The notes below the pieces were generated by a model. The model made no database searches. It saw nothing but the letters and a program-made list of their open reading frames with translations, and was not told the DNA's origin. The position numbers and the translations under genes were made by a program. From Candidatus Mediterraneibacter avicola (GTDB taxonomy: Bacteria > Bacillota > Clostridia > Lachnospirales > Lachnospiraceae), in assembly GCA_019115385.1 (NCBI GenBank), contig DXDR01000031.1, positions 1 through 57,612 on the forward strand: DNA of 57,612 nt. Reading direction: 5' to 3'. Shown piece after piece: positions 51,203 through 57,612 of this stretch. Positions within the stretch are counted from its first letter, which is position 1; every line of letters starts with the position of its first letter.

Positions 51203-52024
51203 ATGGCATATGACTACAAAAAGCAATATAACGAACTGGAACGAAAAATCGTATTAAAGAAGGATATTCTGAAAGCTTTATCCTATGTTGGGGTCTGTAA
51301 AGGTCAGACGCTCATGGTGCATACCTCTCTGAGCAGTCTTGGCTTTGTCTGCGGCGGCGCACAGGTGATGATAGAGGCGCTTTTGGAAGCAGTTGACGAT
51401 GAAGGAACAATTATGATGCCCGCACAGTCATGGAAAAACCTTGATCCTGCAGCAGGCGTACATTGGGAGGAGCCGGAAGAGTGGTGGCCGCTGATCAGGG
51501 AAAACTGGCCAGCATATAACAAAGATATTACGCCAACGAATACGATGGGAGCGGTGGCAGAAATGTTCCGAAACTGGCCGGGTACATTGCGAAGCGATCA
51601 TCCGGCACGTTCTGTCGCAGCAAAAGGAAGATACGCTTCGTATTTGACTTCTGACCACGACCTTTCCAATATTTTTGGAGAGGGATCTCCCATCGGAAAA
51701 CTATACGAGTTGGATGGATTTGTCCTGCTCATCGGTGTAGGCTATGATAAAAACACCTCCCTGCACCTGGCAGATGTCAGAGCAGATTATCCGGGTAAGC
51801 ATAACAGCACGGAATTCAGCGCAGTCATGGAAAACGGCAGGCGGGTGTGGAAACAGTATGAAACGCTCTATGTGAACGGCGAAGATTTTAATGAGATCGG
51901 CAGGGCTTTTGAACGTGAGTGCCATGTTAAAAAAGCAGATCTTGGAAACGGTACGATCACATTGATGAAGCAACGGGAGCTGGTTGATTTTGCTGTAAGA
52001 TGGATAGAAGAAAACCGAAAATGA
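51203..52024 (+). CDS. AAC(3)-family aminoglycoside N-acetyltransferase homologue
   Basis: The 273-residue protein has the family's MVHTSLSSLGFVCGGAQVMIEALLEAV start. TNTMGAVAEMFRNWPGTLRSDHPARSVAAKG follows, with the catalytic His133 in the S-x-H-P-x-x-S motif, then LLIGVGYDKNTSLHLAD. Members transfer acetyl from acetyl-CoA to the 3-amino group of aminoglycosides. Chromosomal YokD-like members may have other substrates, so resistance is not proven. It lies in the mobile island directly after the HTH gene. AGGAG precedes the ATG. Confidence 0.9.
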   Translation: MAYDYKKQYNELERKIVLKKDILKALSYVGVCKGQTLMVHTSLSSLGFVCGGAQVMIEALLEAVDDEGTIMMPAQSWKNLDPAAGVHWEEPEEWWPLIRENWPAYNKDITPTNTMGAVAEMFRNWPGTLRSDHPARSVAAKGRYASYLTSDHDLSNIFGEGSPIGKLYELDGFVLLIGVGYDKNTSLHLADVRADYPGKHNSTEFSAVMENGRRVWKQYETLYVNGEDFNEIGRAFERECHVKKADLGNGTITLMKQRELVDFAVRWIEENRK

Positions 52025-52127
52025 GTCAGGGAGAATTTATGAATTCCAGGTACAGGACATGGAATAAACAAATGTGCGCCGGAGGCCATAGCAAAGATGC
52101 TGAAGAACTGATCTGGAGAGGGCAACC

Positions 52128-52619
52128 ATGGTAACTGATAATGACAGAGCATATGCAATCCGTGAAATCCGCAAAGATGAGGTTGAGCTGCTAAAAGATT
52201 TTCTGTATGAAGCGATTTTTATTCCGGAGGGTGTAACTCCGCCACCGAGGAGTATCCTCGACCAGCCGGAGCTGCGAGTATACATAGATGATTTCGGTTC
52301 CCGAAAAGGGGATCATTGCCTGGTGGCTGACTGCGGTGGAAAAGTGGTGGGCGCTGTATGGACAAGGATCATGGACGATTACGGTCATGTGGATGATGAC
52401 ACGCCATCCTTTGCGATTTCCCTGTATAAGGAGTACCGTGGAAAAGGCATTGGCACACAGATGATGGTAAAAATGCTGGAGTTGCTGAAAAAGCAGGGGT
52501 TTAGGCGGGCTTCTCTGGCGGTGCAGAAAGCCAACTATGCTGTAAAAATGTACGGGCGGGTAGGATTTCAGACTGTGGACGAGAATGAGCAAGAATATAT
52601 TATGGTGTGTGAGTTATAG
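52128..52619 (+). CDS. GNAT-family N-acetyltransferase
   Basis: The 163-residue protein shows the GNAT acetyl-CoA loop (ISLYKEYRGKGIGTQMMVKMLELL) and the strand-helix ending NYAVKMYGRVGFQTVDEN. The acceptor is unknown. GGAGAGG precedes the ATG. It lies in the island cargo operon, about 100 bases after the AAC(3) gene. Those bases hold no convincing gene. Confidence 0.88.
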   Translation: MVTDNDRAYAIREIRKDEVELLKDFLYEAIFIPEGVTPPPRSILDQPELRVYIDDFGSRKGDHCLVADCGGKVVGAVWTRIMDDYGHVDDDTPSFAISLYKEYRGKGIGTQMMVKMLELLKKQGFRRASLAVQKANYAVKMYGRVGFQTVDENEQEYIMVCEL

Positions 52620-52655
52620 TGATGATTTATAGCGTATCTATGGAGGCATTAGGAT

Positions 52656-53057
52656 ATGGCAACTTCAAATATAAAGGCTGTTTTTTCGTGTGATATACAA
52701 AAAGTGTGGGACGTTGTGACTTCTCTTTCTAATTATTGGTGGCGCAGCGATCTGAGTAAAGTTAAAATCTTGAGTGAGAAGGAGTTCATTGAACATACAA
52801 AAGATGGATATCCAACTAAATTTACCGTTACCTGTACTGAAATCTGTAAGCGCTGGGAATTTGATATGGAAAACAGTAATATGAAGGGACATTGGACGGG
52901 TGTTTTTAACAAAAAGGGTGATTGCACTGAGATTGACTTTACGGAGGAAGTAACGGCGAAAAAAATCATTATGAGACCTTTTGTTAAAATATACTTAAAA
53001 AAACAGCAGGAATTATATGTTAAGGATTTGAAAAAAGCATTGGAGGAATTGAGATGA
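52656..53057 (+). CDS. SRPBCC (START-like) domain protein
   Basis: The 133-residue protein has the Bet v 1/SRPBCC pattern: MATSNIKAVFSCDIQKVWDVVTSLSNYWWRSDLSKVKIL at the start and a long C-terminal helix (FVKIYLKKQQELYVKDLKKALEEL). It binds hydrophobic ligands in a pocket; the ligand is unknown. Its stop overlaps the next gene by four bases. The local sequence is more AT-rich than the core chromosome, consistent with transfer. Confidence 0.85.
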   Translation: MATSNIKAVFSCDIQKVWDVVTSLSNYWWRSDLSKVKILSEKEFIEHTKDGYPTKFTVTCTEICKRWEFDMENSNMKGHWTGVFNKKGDCTEIDFTEEVTAKKIIMRPFVKIYLKKQQELYVKDLKKALEELR

Positions 53058-53701
53058 AGATTGAAATTGGCTCAGATTTCCCTAAATATTTTAAGCCTTC
53101 TTATCCGGAGGAATTTGAACTGTTTCATCATTTTGAAGTGACAGCAGGAATACCTACAGTGTTGTTTGCCGTGACTACCTGGAAAGAAAATGGGAAGCCT
53201 AATGTATGCTTTCATTCCTGGAGCTGTTTTCATGGGGATAAGACAGCGTTTTTTGCGGTCATGGGAAATTTGTACCAGCATACGCATTCCTACAAAAATA
53301 TTCAGAGAGAGAAATGTTTTGGCATCAATTTCCTCCCTATAAGCAGCTATGATAGGCTGGTGGATACGATCCATCATAATGAATTAGATGATAATGAGTT
53401 TGATGTTGGTGGATTTACACTTTATGATGGGAAAAAGATTCATGCACCTATGATTCGAGAGGCTTTTGTCAATATGGAATGTACACTGAAGGACATTCAG
53501 GATTTAAGCGGCTCAGGAATTACCGCTATGATTATAGGACAGGTGATGCATGTTTTGGTGGAAAAGGAGTACGCGCAGGGATATGATAAGCGTTATGGGA
53601 AAGATGGATTTATGATGTTGGTGCCAGCCCCTCAGAATCTTGTTACCGGAGATCCAAATCAATCTGCCATAGCCACACTGAATATAGAAAAGTATGATTG
53701 A
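53054..53701 (+). CDS. Flavin reductase-like protein
   Basis: The 215-residue protein resembles the FMN-binding split-barrel of the flavin-reductase family (VTAGIPTVLFAVTTWKENGKPNVCFHSWSCFHGD, then KCFGINFLPISSYDRLVDTIHHNELDDNEFDVGGFTL, and GQVMHVLVEKEY). It probably binds FMN. It is translationally coupled to the SRPBCC gene upstream. Confidence 0.83.
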   Translation: MKIEIGSDFPKYFKPSYPEEFELFHHFEVTAGIPTVLFAVTTWKENGKPNVCFHSWSCFHGDKTAFFAVMGNLYQHTHSYKNIQREKCFGINFLPISSYDRLVDTIHHNELDDNEFDVGGFTLYDGKKIHAPMIREAFVNMECTLKDIQDLSGSGITAMIIGQVMHVLVEKEYAQGYDKRYGKDGFMMLVPAPQNLVTGDPNQSAIATLNIEKYD

Positions 53702-53738
53702 TAGTTAACAGCATATGTAATCAGGAAGGATGGTAATC

Positions 53739-54842
53739 ATGACCAGTCTTATGAAAACCGATGAAAGATATAAAAAATGGATATCAGATGTATCAAAACG
53801 CTTCCGGCAGAGTCAAATTAAAGCGGCAGTTAAAGTTAATAGTGAAATGCTCCGCTTCTACTGGAGTATGGGTAGGGATATAGCATTTCTGAGTGAGAAT
53901 GCTGGTTATGGTTCTAATTTTTATAAAACTATCAGCACTGACCTGCGGGATATATTTCCAGACATCAAATCCTTTTCGCCGACAAATTTAAAATATATGA
54001 GATACTTTTATGAAATGTATCCTGACGCAGATGAAATTCGTCAACAGCTTGTTGACGAATCTGGAAGTAAGGGAATCGGTCAACAGGCAGTTGACCAATT
54101 GGAAGTAATCTTTCATATTCCTTGGGGACATCATATTCAGATACTTGGTAAATGCAGGGGAAATTCCGAGAAAGCATTATTTTATGTTAAGAAAACAATA
54201 GAGAACAATTGGTCAAGAGCGGTACTCATGAATTTTCTTGATACTGACTTGTATGAACGGCAGGGAAAAGCCGTTACAAATTTTGCTTTAACACTTCCAA
54301 AGGATCAGAGCGACCTGGCCCAGGCAATGACGAAGGATCCTTATAATTTTGATTTTTTGACATTGCGTGAGCAGTATAATGAGAAGGAACTTAAAGATGC
54401 ACTGATTAGCAAGGTGGAAAATTTCCTGATGGAGCTGGGAACTGGCTTTGCCTATATGGGCAGAGAGGTTATGGTAAAAATTGGCGATACAGAAAAATTT
54501 TTGGATTTGCTGTTCTATAATGCCAGAAGGCATTGCTACGTGGTAGTAGAGGTAAAAACTGGAAAATTTGATTCATCTTATGCCGGGCAGCTGGGTACCT
54601 ATGTGGTGGCGGTAAATCATCAGATCAAAATGGATGAGGATAAACCTACTGTTGGTCTTTTGGTATGCAAAGATATGGATAAAGTAGAGGCGCAGTATGC
54701 ATTGGAATCCAGCAGTCAACCTCTTGGAGTATCAAGCTATGTATTATCTAAGCTTATTCCGGAAGAATTTAAAGGGAGTTTGCCTACAATAGAGGAAATA
54801 GAAGCAGAACTAACTGAAAACGAGGGCGATAATTCCGATTAA
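53739..54842 (+). CDS. YhcG/DUF1016-type PDDEXK nuclease family protein
   Basis: The 367-residue protein has the DUF1016 N-terminal helical domain (ISDVSKRFRQSQIKAAVKVNSEMLRFYWSMGRDI, SFSPTNLKYMRYFYEMYP). A C-terminal PDDEXK nuclease-like domain follows (DTEKFLDLLFYNARRHCYVVVEVKTGKFDSSYAGQLGTY), with D, E-x-K and Q in place. Members occur on mobile elements and near defence genes; the role is not settled. ATG 53739 is chosen over 53730 because AGGAAGG touches the first but is well spaced from the second. Confidence 0.9.
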   Translation: MTSLMKTDERYKKWISDVSKRFRQSQIKAAVKVNSEMLRFYWSMGRDIAFLSENAGYGSNFYKTISTDLRDIFPDIKSFSPTNLKYMRYFYEMYPDADEIRQQLVDESGSKGIGQQAVDQLEVIFHIPWGHHIQILGKCRGNSEKALFYVKKTIENNWSRAVLMNFLDTDLYERQGKAVTNFALTLPKDQSDLAQAMTKDPYNFDFLTLREQYNEKELKDALISKVENFLMELGTGFAYMGREVMVKIGDTEKFLDLLFYNARRHCYVVVEVKTGKFDSSYAGQLGTYVVAVNHQIKMDEDKPTVGLLVCKDMDKVEAQYALESSSQPLGVSSYVLSKLIPEEFKGSLPTIEEIEAELTENEGDNSD

Positions 54843-55028
54843 ATTGTTTCTAATGAATGGCATTTTGCTGCGGCATTATACTTTGATTGCTGCATCGCTT
54901 TTAGTTGGTGTATGTCATTTGATGATTGTTCGGGAAAATCAGAATTGAATATCCCCGCAGGGGGTGTTCAAAGGTGTTCATTTCTAAAATAAGAAAATGT
55001 GATTGTATCAAACACCTGAAATTAGTAG
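54843..55028 (+). other. AT-rich end of the island
   Basis: No gene is seen in these 186 bases. GGTGTT is repeated (54963-54968 and 54973-54978) and faces an AACACC at about 55011-55016, giving a loose stem. The right boundary of the inserted DNA is taken as about 55028, where the phosphatase sequence resumes. Confidence 0.4.
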
Positions 55029-55256
55029 ATGCGTGCGGCGGATACGGCCGGGCACATCTCAGATATCACCGGAGTGCCCATGCGGGTGGAACCGGAGCTG
55101 AAGGAGCAGAACTTCGGGAAATATGAGTCAACCCCGCGGGACGGAGAGGAGTTCCGCCGGGCAAAAATGTGCTTTGCCCAGAGCTATGAAGGGGGAGAGC
55201 CCATGATCCGTTTGCTTACAATTTGTAAGCAACTGATCCGCCCCTTCTTCCTTTAG
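55029..55256 (+). pseudogene. Histidine phosphatase gene, middle fragment
   Basis: MRAADTAGHISDITGVPMRVEPELKEQNFGKYESTPRDGEEFRRAKMCFAQSYEGGEPMIRL continues the phosphatase begun at 50229. Only about three or four residues are missing between the pieces. Similarity stops near 55211, where an inverted piece of a Bro-N gene begins. The C-terminal third of the phosphatase, including its second catalytic His, is not found. Confidence 0.82.
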
Positions 55257-55424
55257 ACGTTTTTTCAGAACCGCCCAATAGGTACTTGCGCTACGGGGCG
55301 TTTTCTGTTCTGTCAAAACAGCCACGACATCAACTATCGAAAAATACCATTCTTCCTGCTCTTCATCCCATGCGGTACGAATGGCCTGATCTTCAAACAA
55401 CTGGATTTTATTATTTTCATCCAT
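55128..55424 (-). pseudogene. Bro-N domain protein, truncated
   Basis: From 55424 downward the product reads MDENNKIQLFEDQAIRTAWDEEQEEWYFSIVDVVAVLTEQKTPRSASTYWAVLKKRLKEEGADQLLTNCKQ. This is a phage antirepressor/DinD-like Bro-N domain with an AAAGGAG site. At about 55211 it runs into the antisense of the phosphatase fragment, so the last 28 residues are unrelated. The rest of the gene is missing. Confidence 0.78.
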
Positions 55425-55698
55425 ATACGAATCACTCCTTTGTTCGCCTTGGTTCCATTATAACAATAGCTGCATTATAAATCCATCTGTTTTCAGCGCA
55501 TCTGGTTTTTTAACGGTAGCTTCATAGAGAATCAATTCTTTTCGCTTTACTGTTCATGTTGATTCCTCCACATAAAAAATGCACCTGAAAGAGATGCCTT
55601 CCAATGCTCTTTTGCTGGAATGTGCTGATTATAGCATTCCGGCTGTAGAAGAACAATGCACAGGACAAAATTCGGAAACAATTCGAAAATTGTCCGGC
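55425..55698. other. Gap with a gene remnant
   Basis: On the minus strand GGAGG and an ATG near 55560 begin a short frame (MNSKAKRIDSL) that stops almost at once. It is probably a cut gene start. On the plus strand nothing coding was supported. A tail of inverted short repeats near 55605-55640 could act as a terminator. Confidence 0.35.
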
Positions 55699-55977
55699 TT
55701 ATTTCAGCAGATGAGAGTACTCAGGATGTTTCTCAAACCATCCTGCTGCATAGGAGCAGGTGGGCACTGCTTTCAGATTTCTGCTTTCCAGCTCATTTAC
55801 AACTTCCTTCATAAGCTTTCCGGCGATTCCCTGGCCGCGGAGGGATGTGTCAACAAAAGTGTGGTCGATCTCCACTGCTTTTTTGTCTTCTCCCGTATAG
55901 GGAAATGTGATCTGAGCCAGCAGACTGCCTTTTTCTGAAAGAAGAACAATTTCATTTTCTTTGCGTATAAAATCCAT
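55699..55977 (-). CDS. Small GNAT-like acetyltransferase, YjdJ/NATD1 type
   Basis: The 92-residue protein matches the short GNAT branch: MDFIRKENEIVLLSEKGSLLAQITFPYTGEDKKAVEIDHTFVDTSLRGQGIAGKLMKEVVNELESRNLKAVPTCSYAAGWFEKHPEY, with the R-G-Q-G-I-A-G-K-L acetyl-CoA loop. ATG 55977 with AAAGGA upstream is chosen; the longer frame from 56148 adds unrelated residues. It appears whole. Confidence 0.87.
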   Translation of the reverse strand: MDFIRKENEIVLLSEKGSLLAQITFPYTGEDKKAVEIDHTFVDTSLRGQGIAGKLMKEVVNELESRNLKAVPTCSYAAGWFEKHPEYSHLLK

Positions 55978-55981
55978 TTTA

Positions 55982-56236
55982 TCAATCCTTTCCGTGAAAA
56001 ATTTTGTACATGCTGTTATTGTATCGTATATGGGACGAATAGCAAGGACAAATCTTCCGGTATGGTCCGCCTTCCTGATACCAGAGCCCTTCCGGAGGCG
56101 GTACCACATAAGGAAAATATCCTTGTTTGATACGATGGAATGTATCAATCTCTTTCCATTTTCTATCGCTTATTAATTGCTGTATATTGACGGTTGAAAA
56201 ATCTAACATTGGTGTTTCTCTCAAATATTCTTCCAT
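55982..56236 (-). pseudogene. Chimera of transglutaminase-like and GyrI-like fragments
   Basis: The first half (MEEYLRETPMLDFSTVNIQQLISDRKWKEIDTFHRIK) resembles the start of a transglutaminase-like protein. The second (QGYFPYVVPPPEGLWYQEGG) resembles the GyrI-like ligand-binding family. Neither is complete. The joining point lies near 56120. This is one more fusion of gene scraps in this part of the window. Confidence 0.55.
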
Positions 56237-56261
56237 GTAATCTACCTGCTAACAATTTTTT

Positions 56262-56909
56262 TCATAAACGATAACAATTTGAAGCATTCATTGAATAATA
56301 TTCTGTTAATATATTTGCTAAAATTTTCGGATTTTCTTCATTTACAACATGGCCTGTCCCCTCAATAATTTTTAATTCTGCACCTTTAATGTTTTGTGAC
56401 AAAAAATGCGCTGACTTTATGTTTGCACTGTCTTTCTTCCCGCAAAGGATTAGAGTTGGGCACTTAATATTTTTCACCTTATCACTGAAATCTAAGCTTT
56501 TCATGGTGTTTCCTAAAGCAAAAGTGTCCTTTTTATCAAATGCCATAGTTTCAAAAATAGATTTTGGTAAAAATCTGAAGATTATATTTTGAAAACTAAA
56601 TGCAACCTTTGGGACTTTATATGGCGTTCCGATTAAAACTAATGTTTTCACTTTTTGCGGGAAATCCAAAGCAAAATTCAAAGCCAAAATACCACCTAAC
56701 GAAAGGCCGCATAAATGGATTTGTCCATCAATTTCGTTGCAATATTTTACAAATGAAGAATATAAATTTTCGTAACTTGCCTCTTTCCCTTCGAGGATGG
56801 AGGATAAATTTGGACATACAATATCTTCGTTGTCAGTCATGTATGAAATTGTTTTATTCCAACTTGTTGATTTGTGTCCTGAGCCGTGAACAAAAATTTT
56901 TGCTGCCAT
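56262..56909 (-). CDS. Alpha/beta-fold hydrolase
   Basis: The 215-residue protein has the alpha/beta hydrolase plan: an oxyanion-hole motif KIFVHGSGHKSTSWNK, nucleophile elbow CGLSLGG, Asp region CPTLILCGKKDSANI and final His in EGTGHVVNEE. It probably hydrolyses a small ester or amide. GGAGAT precedes the ATG at 56909. It is intact although its neighbours are fragments. Its codons are AT-rich. Confidence 0.88.
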   Translation of the reverse strand: MAAKIFVHGSGHKSTSWNKTISYMTDNEDIVCPNLSSILEGKEASYENLYSSFVKYCNEIDGQIHLCGLSLGGILALNFALDFPQKVKTLVLIGTPYKVPKVAFSFQNIIFRFLPKSIFETMAFDKKDTFALGNTMKSLDFSDKVKNIKCPTLILCGKKDSANIKSAHFLSQNIKGAELKIIEGTGHVVNEENPKILANILTEYYSMNASNCYRL

Positions 56910-56944
56910 AAGTATCTCCTTTGAATTTTATGTTTTATTTTCCT

Positions 56945-57130
56945 GTCTGCGCTTTTACGGACGTTCGCGGTAGACAAACTCAGTATATAGTCTGTCGATA
57001 CCTTAAATTCCTTTGCCATACCTATGAGAATATCACTGCTGACCTTCTCGTTTCGCCGTTGACAATGCAGCTCAACTGGGAAGCGGAAACGCCTATCTTC
57101 TCCGTATACTTCTATTATACAGGATGATTG
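56945..57130 (-). pseudogene. Fragment of an XRE-type regulator
   Basis: On the minus strand a stretch reads ELHCQRRNEKVSSDILIGMAKEFKVSTDYILSLSTANVRKS, the second half of a helix-turn-helix domain in which K-x-F-x-V-S-T-D-Y-I-L-x-L-S is typical. The first recognition helix and a proper start are missing. Confidence 0.5.
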
Positions 57131-57233
57131 CAAAAATGTAATTTCCAAAGTGTAAACTTCATCAAAATGCAATTCTCGCAAAATTCCGGGAATCAGCATA
57201 AATAACACCAGTTGGCCGCACATTATAAAATGT

Positions 57234-57401
57234 ATGAGATACTTGCTGGCGGTCATCCTTGTAACATTTCCGGCAGTCAAATTTGCAGAGATACTGATAA
57301 TCGTAGGTACAGACAAAGAAGGTGTGCTGGCAACAGTGGTTAAGGATGTGTATGCCGCGGGACTGCTTCTTTCAATATATATTTCCGCTAAAAAATACTG
57401 A
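57234..57401 (+). CDS. Possible small membrane protein or gene fragment
   Basis: A 55-codon frame encodes MRYLLAVILVTFPAVKFAEILIIVGTDKEGV and a second hydrophobic stretch (VYAAGLLLSIYISAKKY). No ribosome site precedes it. It may be the tail of a lost membrane-protein gene. Confidence 0.25.
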   Translation: MRYLLAVILVTFPAVKFAEILIIVGTDKEGVLATVVKDVYAAGLLLSIYISAKKY

Positions 57402-57524
57402 ACCGGACGATTTTGAAATCCCGTATAGAGGAGGATTCGAATACTGACGGAATAGAGGATAAATATAGAAGGATCTGGCATAATTGTGTGAATTGTCTGA
57501 AATAAATAAAAAAGAGAAAAAACA

Positions 57525-57553
57525 TTGACAATTACTGGGCGGGGTGATAAGAT
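57525..57553 (+). promoter_or_regulatory. Strong promoter at the window end
   Basis: TTGACA (57525-57530) and TAAGAT (57548-57553) are spaced 17 bases. The transcript would start near 57560 and leave the window; its first bases contain a CTGTC/GACAG stem (57560-57575). Target gene unseen. Confidence 0.6.
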
Positions 57554-57612
57554 AGCATCTGTCGCTGATGACAGGAACACAGCAACAGAGCAGACCATCT
57601 CAGCCGGAGACG

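Noticed and set aside
1-57612. CRISPR arrays, tRNA and rRNA genes
   Set aside because: No regularly spaced repeats, cloverleaf sequences or ribosomal RNA segments were recognised anywhere in the window.

Overview
The window looks like a chromosome segment of a Gram-positive gut Clostridia of the family Lachnospiraceae. The grounds are the SCIFF ranthipeptide locus beside a fused secDF, the relA-MBL-hemZ-hisS-aspS operon, AraC-type YesN/YesM regulation of sugar ABC transporters, LPxTG/sortase surface proteins, strong AAGGAGG-type ribosome sites and mid-range base composition. The species cannot be fixed by reading alone. No rRNA, tRNA or CRISPR array was seen.

Layout. 1-1640: an IS110-family element with its transposase and structured non-coding flanks. 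1704-2394: two small unknown genes. 2405-6618: SCIFF peptide, its radical SAM maturase and SecDF. 6658-8808: a Phd antitoxin with a gutted RelE toxin, then recJ. 8953-11920: a sortase-anchored family-43-like glycosidase broken by a one-base frameshift. 11984-19837: the stringent-response, haem and aminoacyl-tRNA synthetase operon. 19838-27338: the phosphate regulon (pstSCAB, phoU, two-component system). It is bracketed by two large palindromic elements that share internal-loop sequences but have different, fully compensated helices. 27342-33209: gntR, clpC, a small unknown gene, radA and two hotdog thioesterases. 33255-39459: small regulator/membrane modules (XRE/DUF6442, DUF2812/PadR, GntR/ABC-2) and a second ABC-2 pair. 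39571-41883: a collapsed ruin of a GH13 enzyme, a pilin and two class C sortases. 41890-50194: a sugar ABC transporter, YesMN two-component system and a membrane-anchored binding protein. 50229-57612: a scrambled region in which a histidine-phosphatase gene is split by about 4.6 kb of foreign DNA (recombinase remnant, HTH, AAC(3)-type acetyltransferase, GNAT, SRPBCC, flavin-reductase-like protein, YhcG nuclease), followed by more gene fragments and an alpha/beta hydrolase.

How the genes work together. The phosphate cluster is a complete uptake and sensing unit, but its PstS appears circularly permuted relative to the usual family order. The sugar transporter probably answers to the adjacent YesMN system. 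A 26-base motif is shared by the upstream regions of the sugar binding protein and of the ruined GH13 gene, suggesting they once formed one regulon. The most novel signal is the pair of structured elements at 19838-20299 and 26900-27338, where conserved loops with covarying stems suggest selection on a folded RNA or DNA structure.
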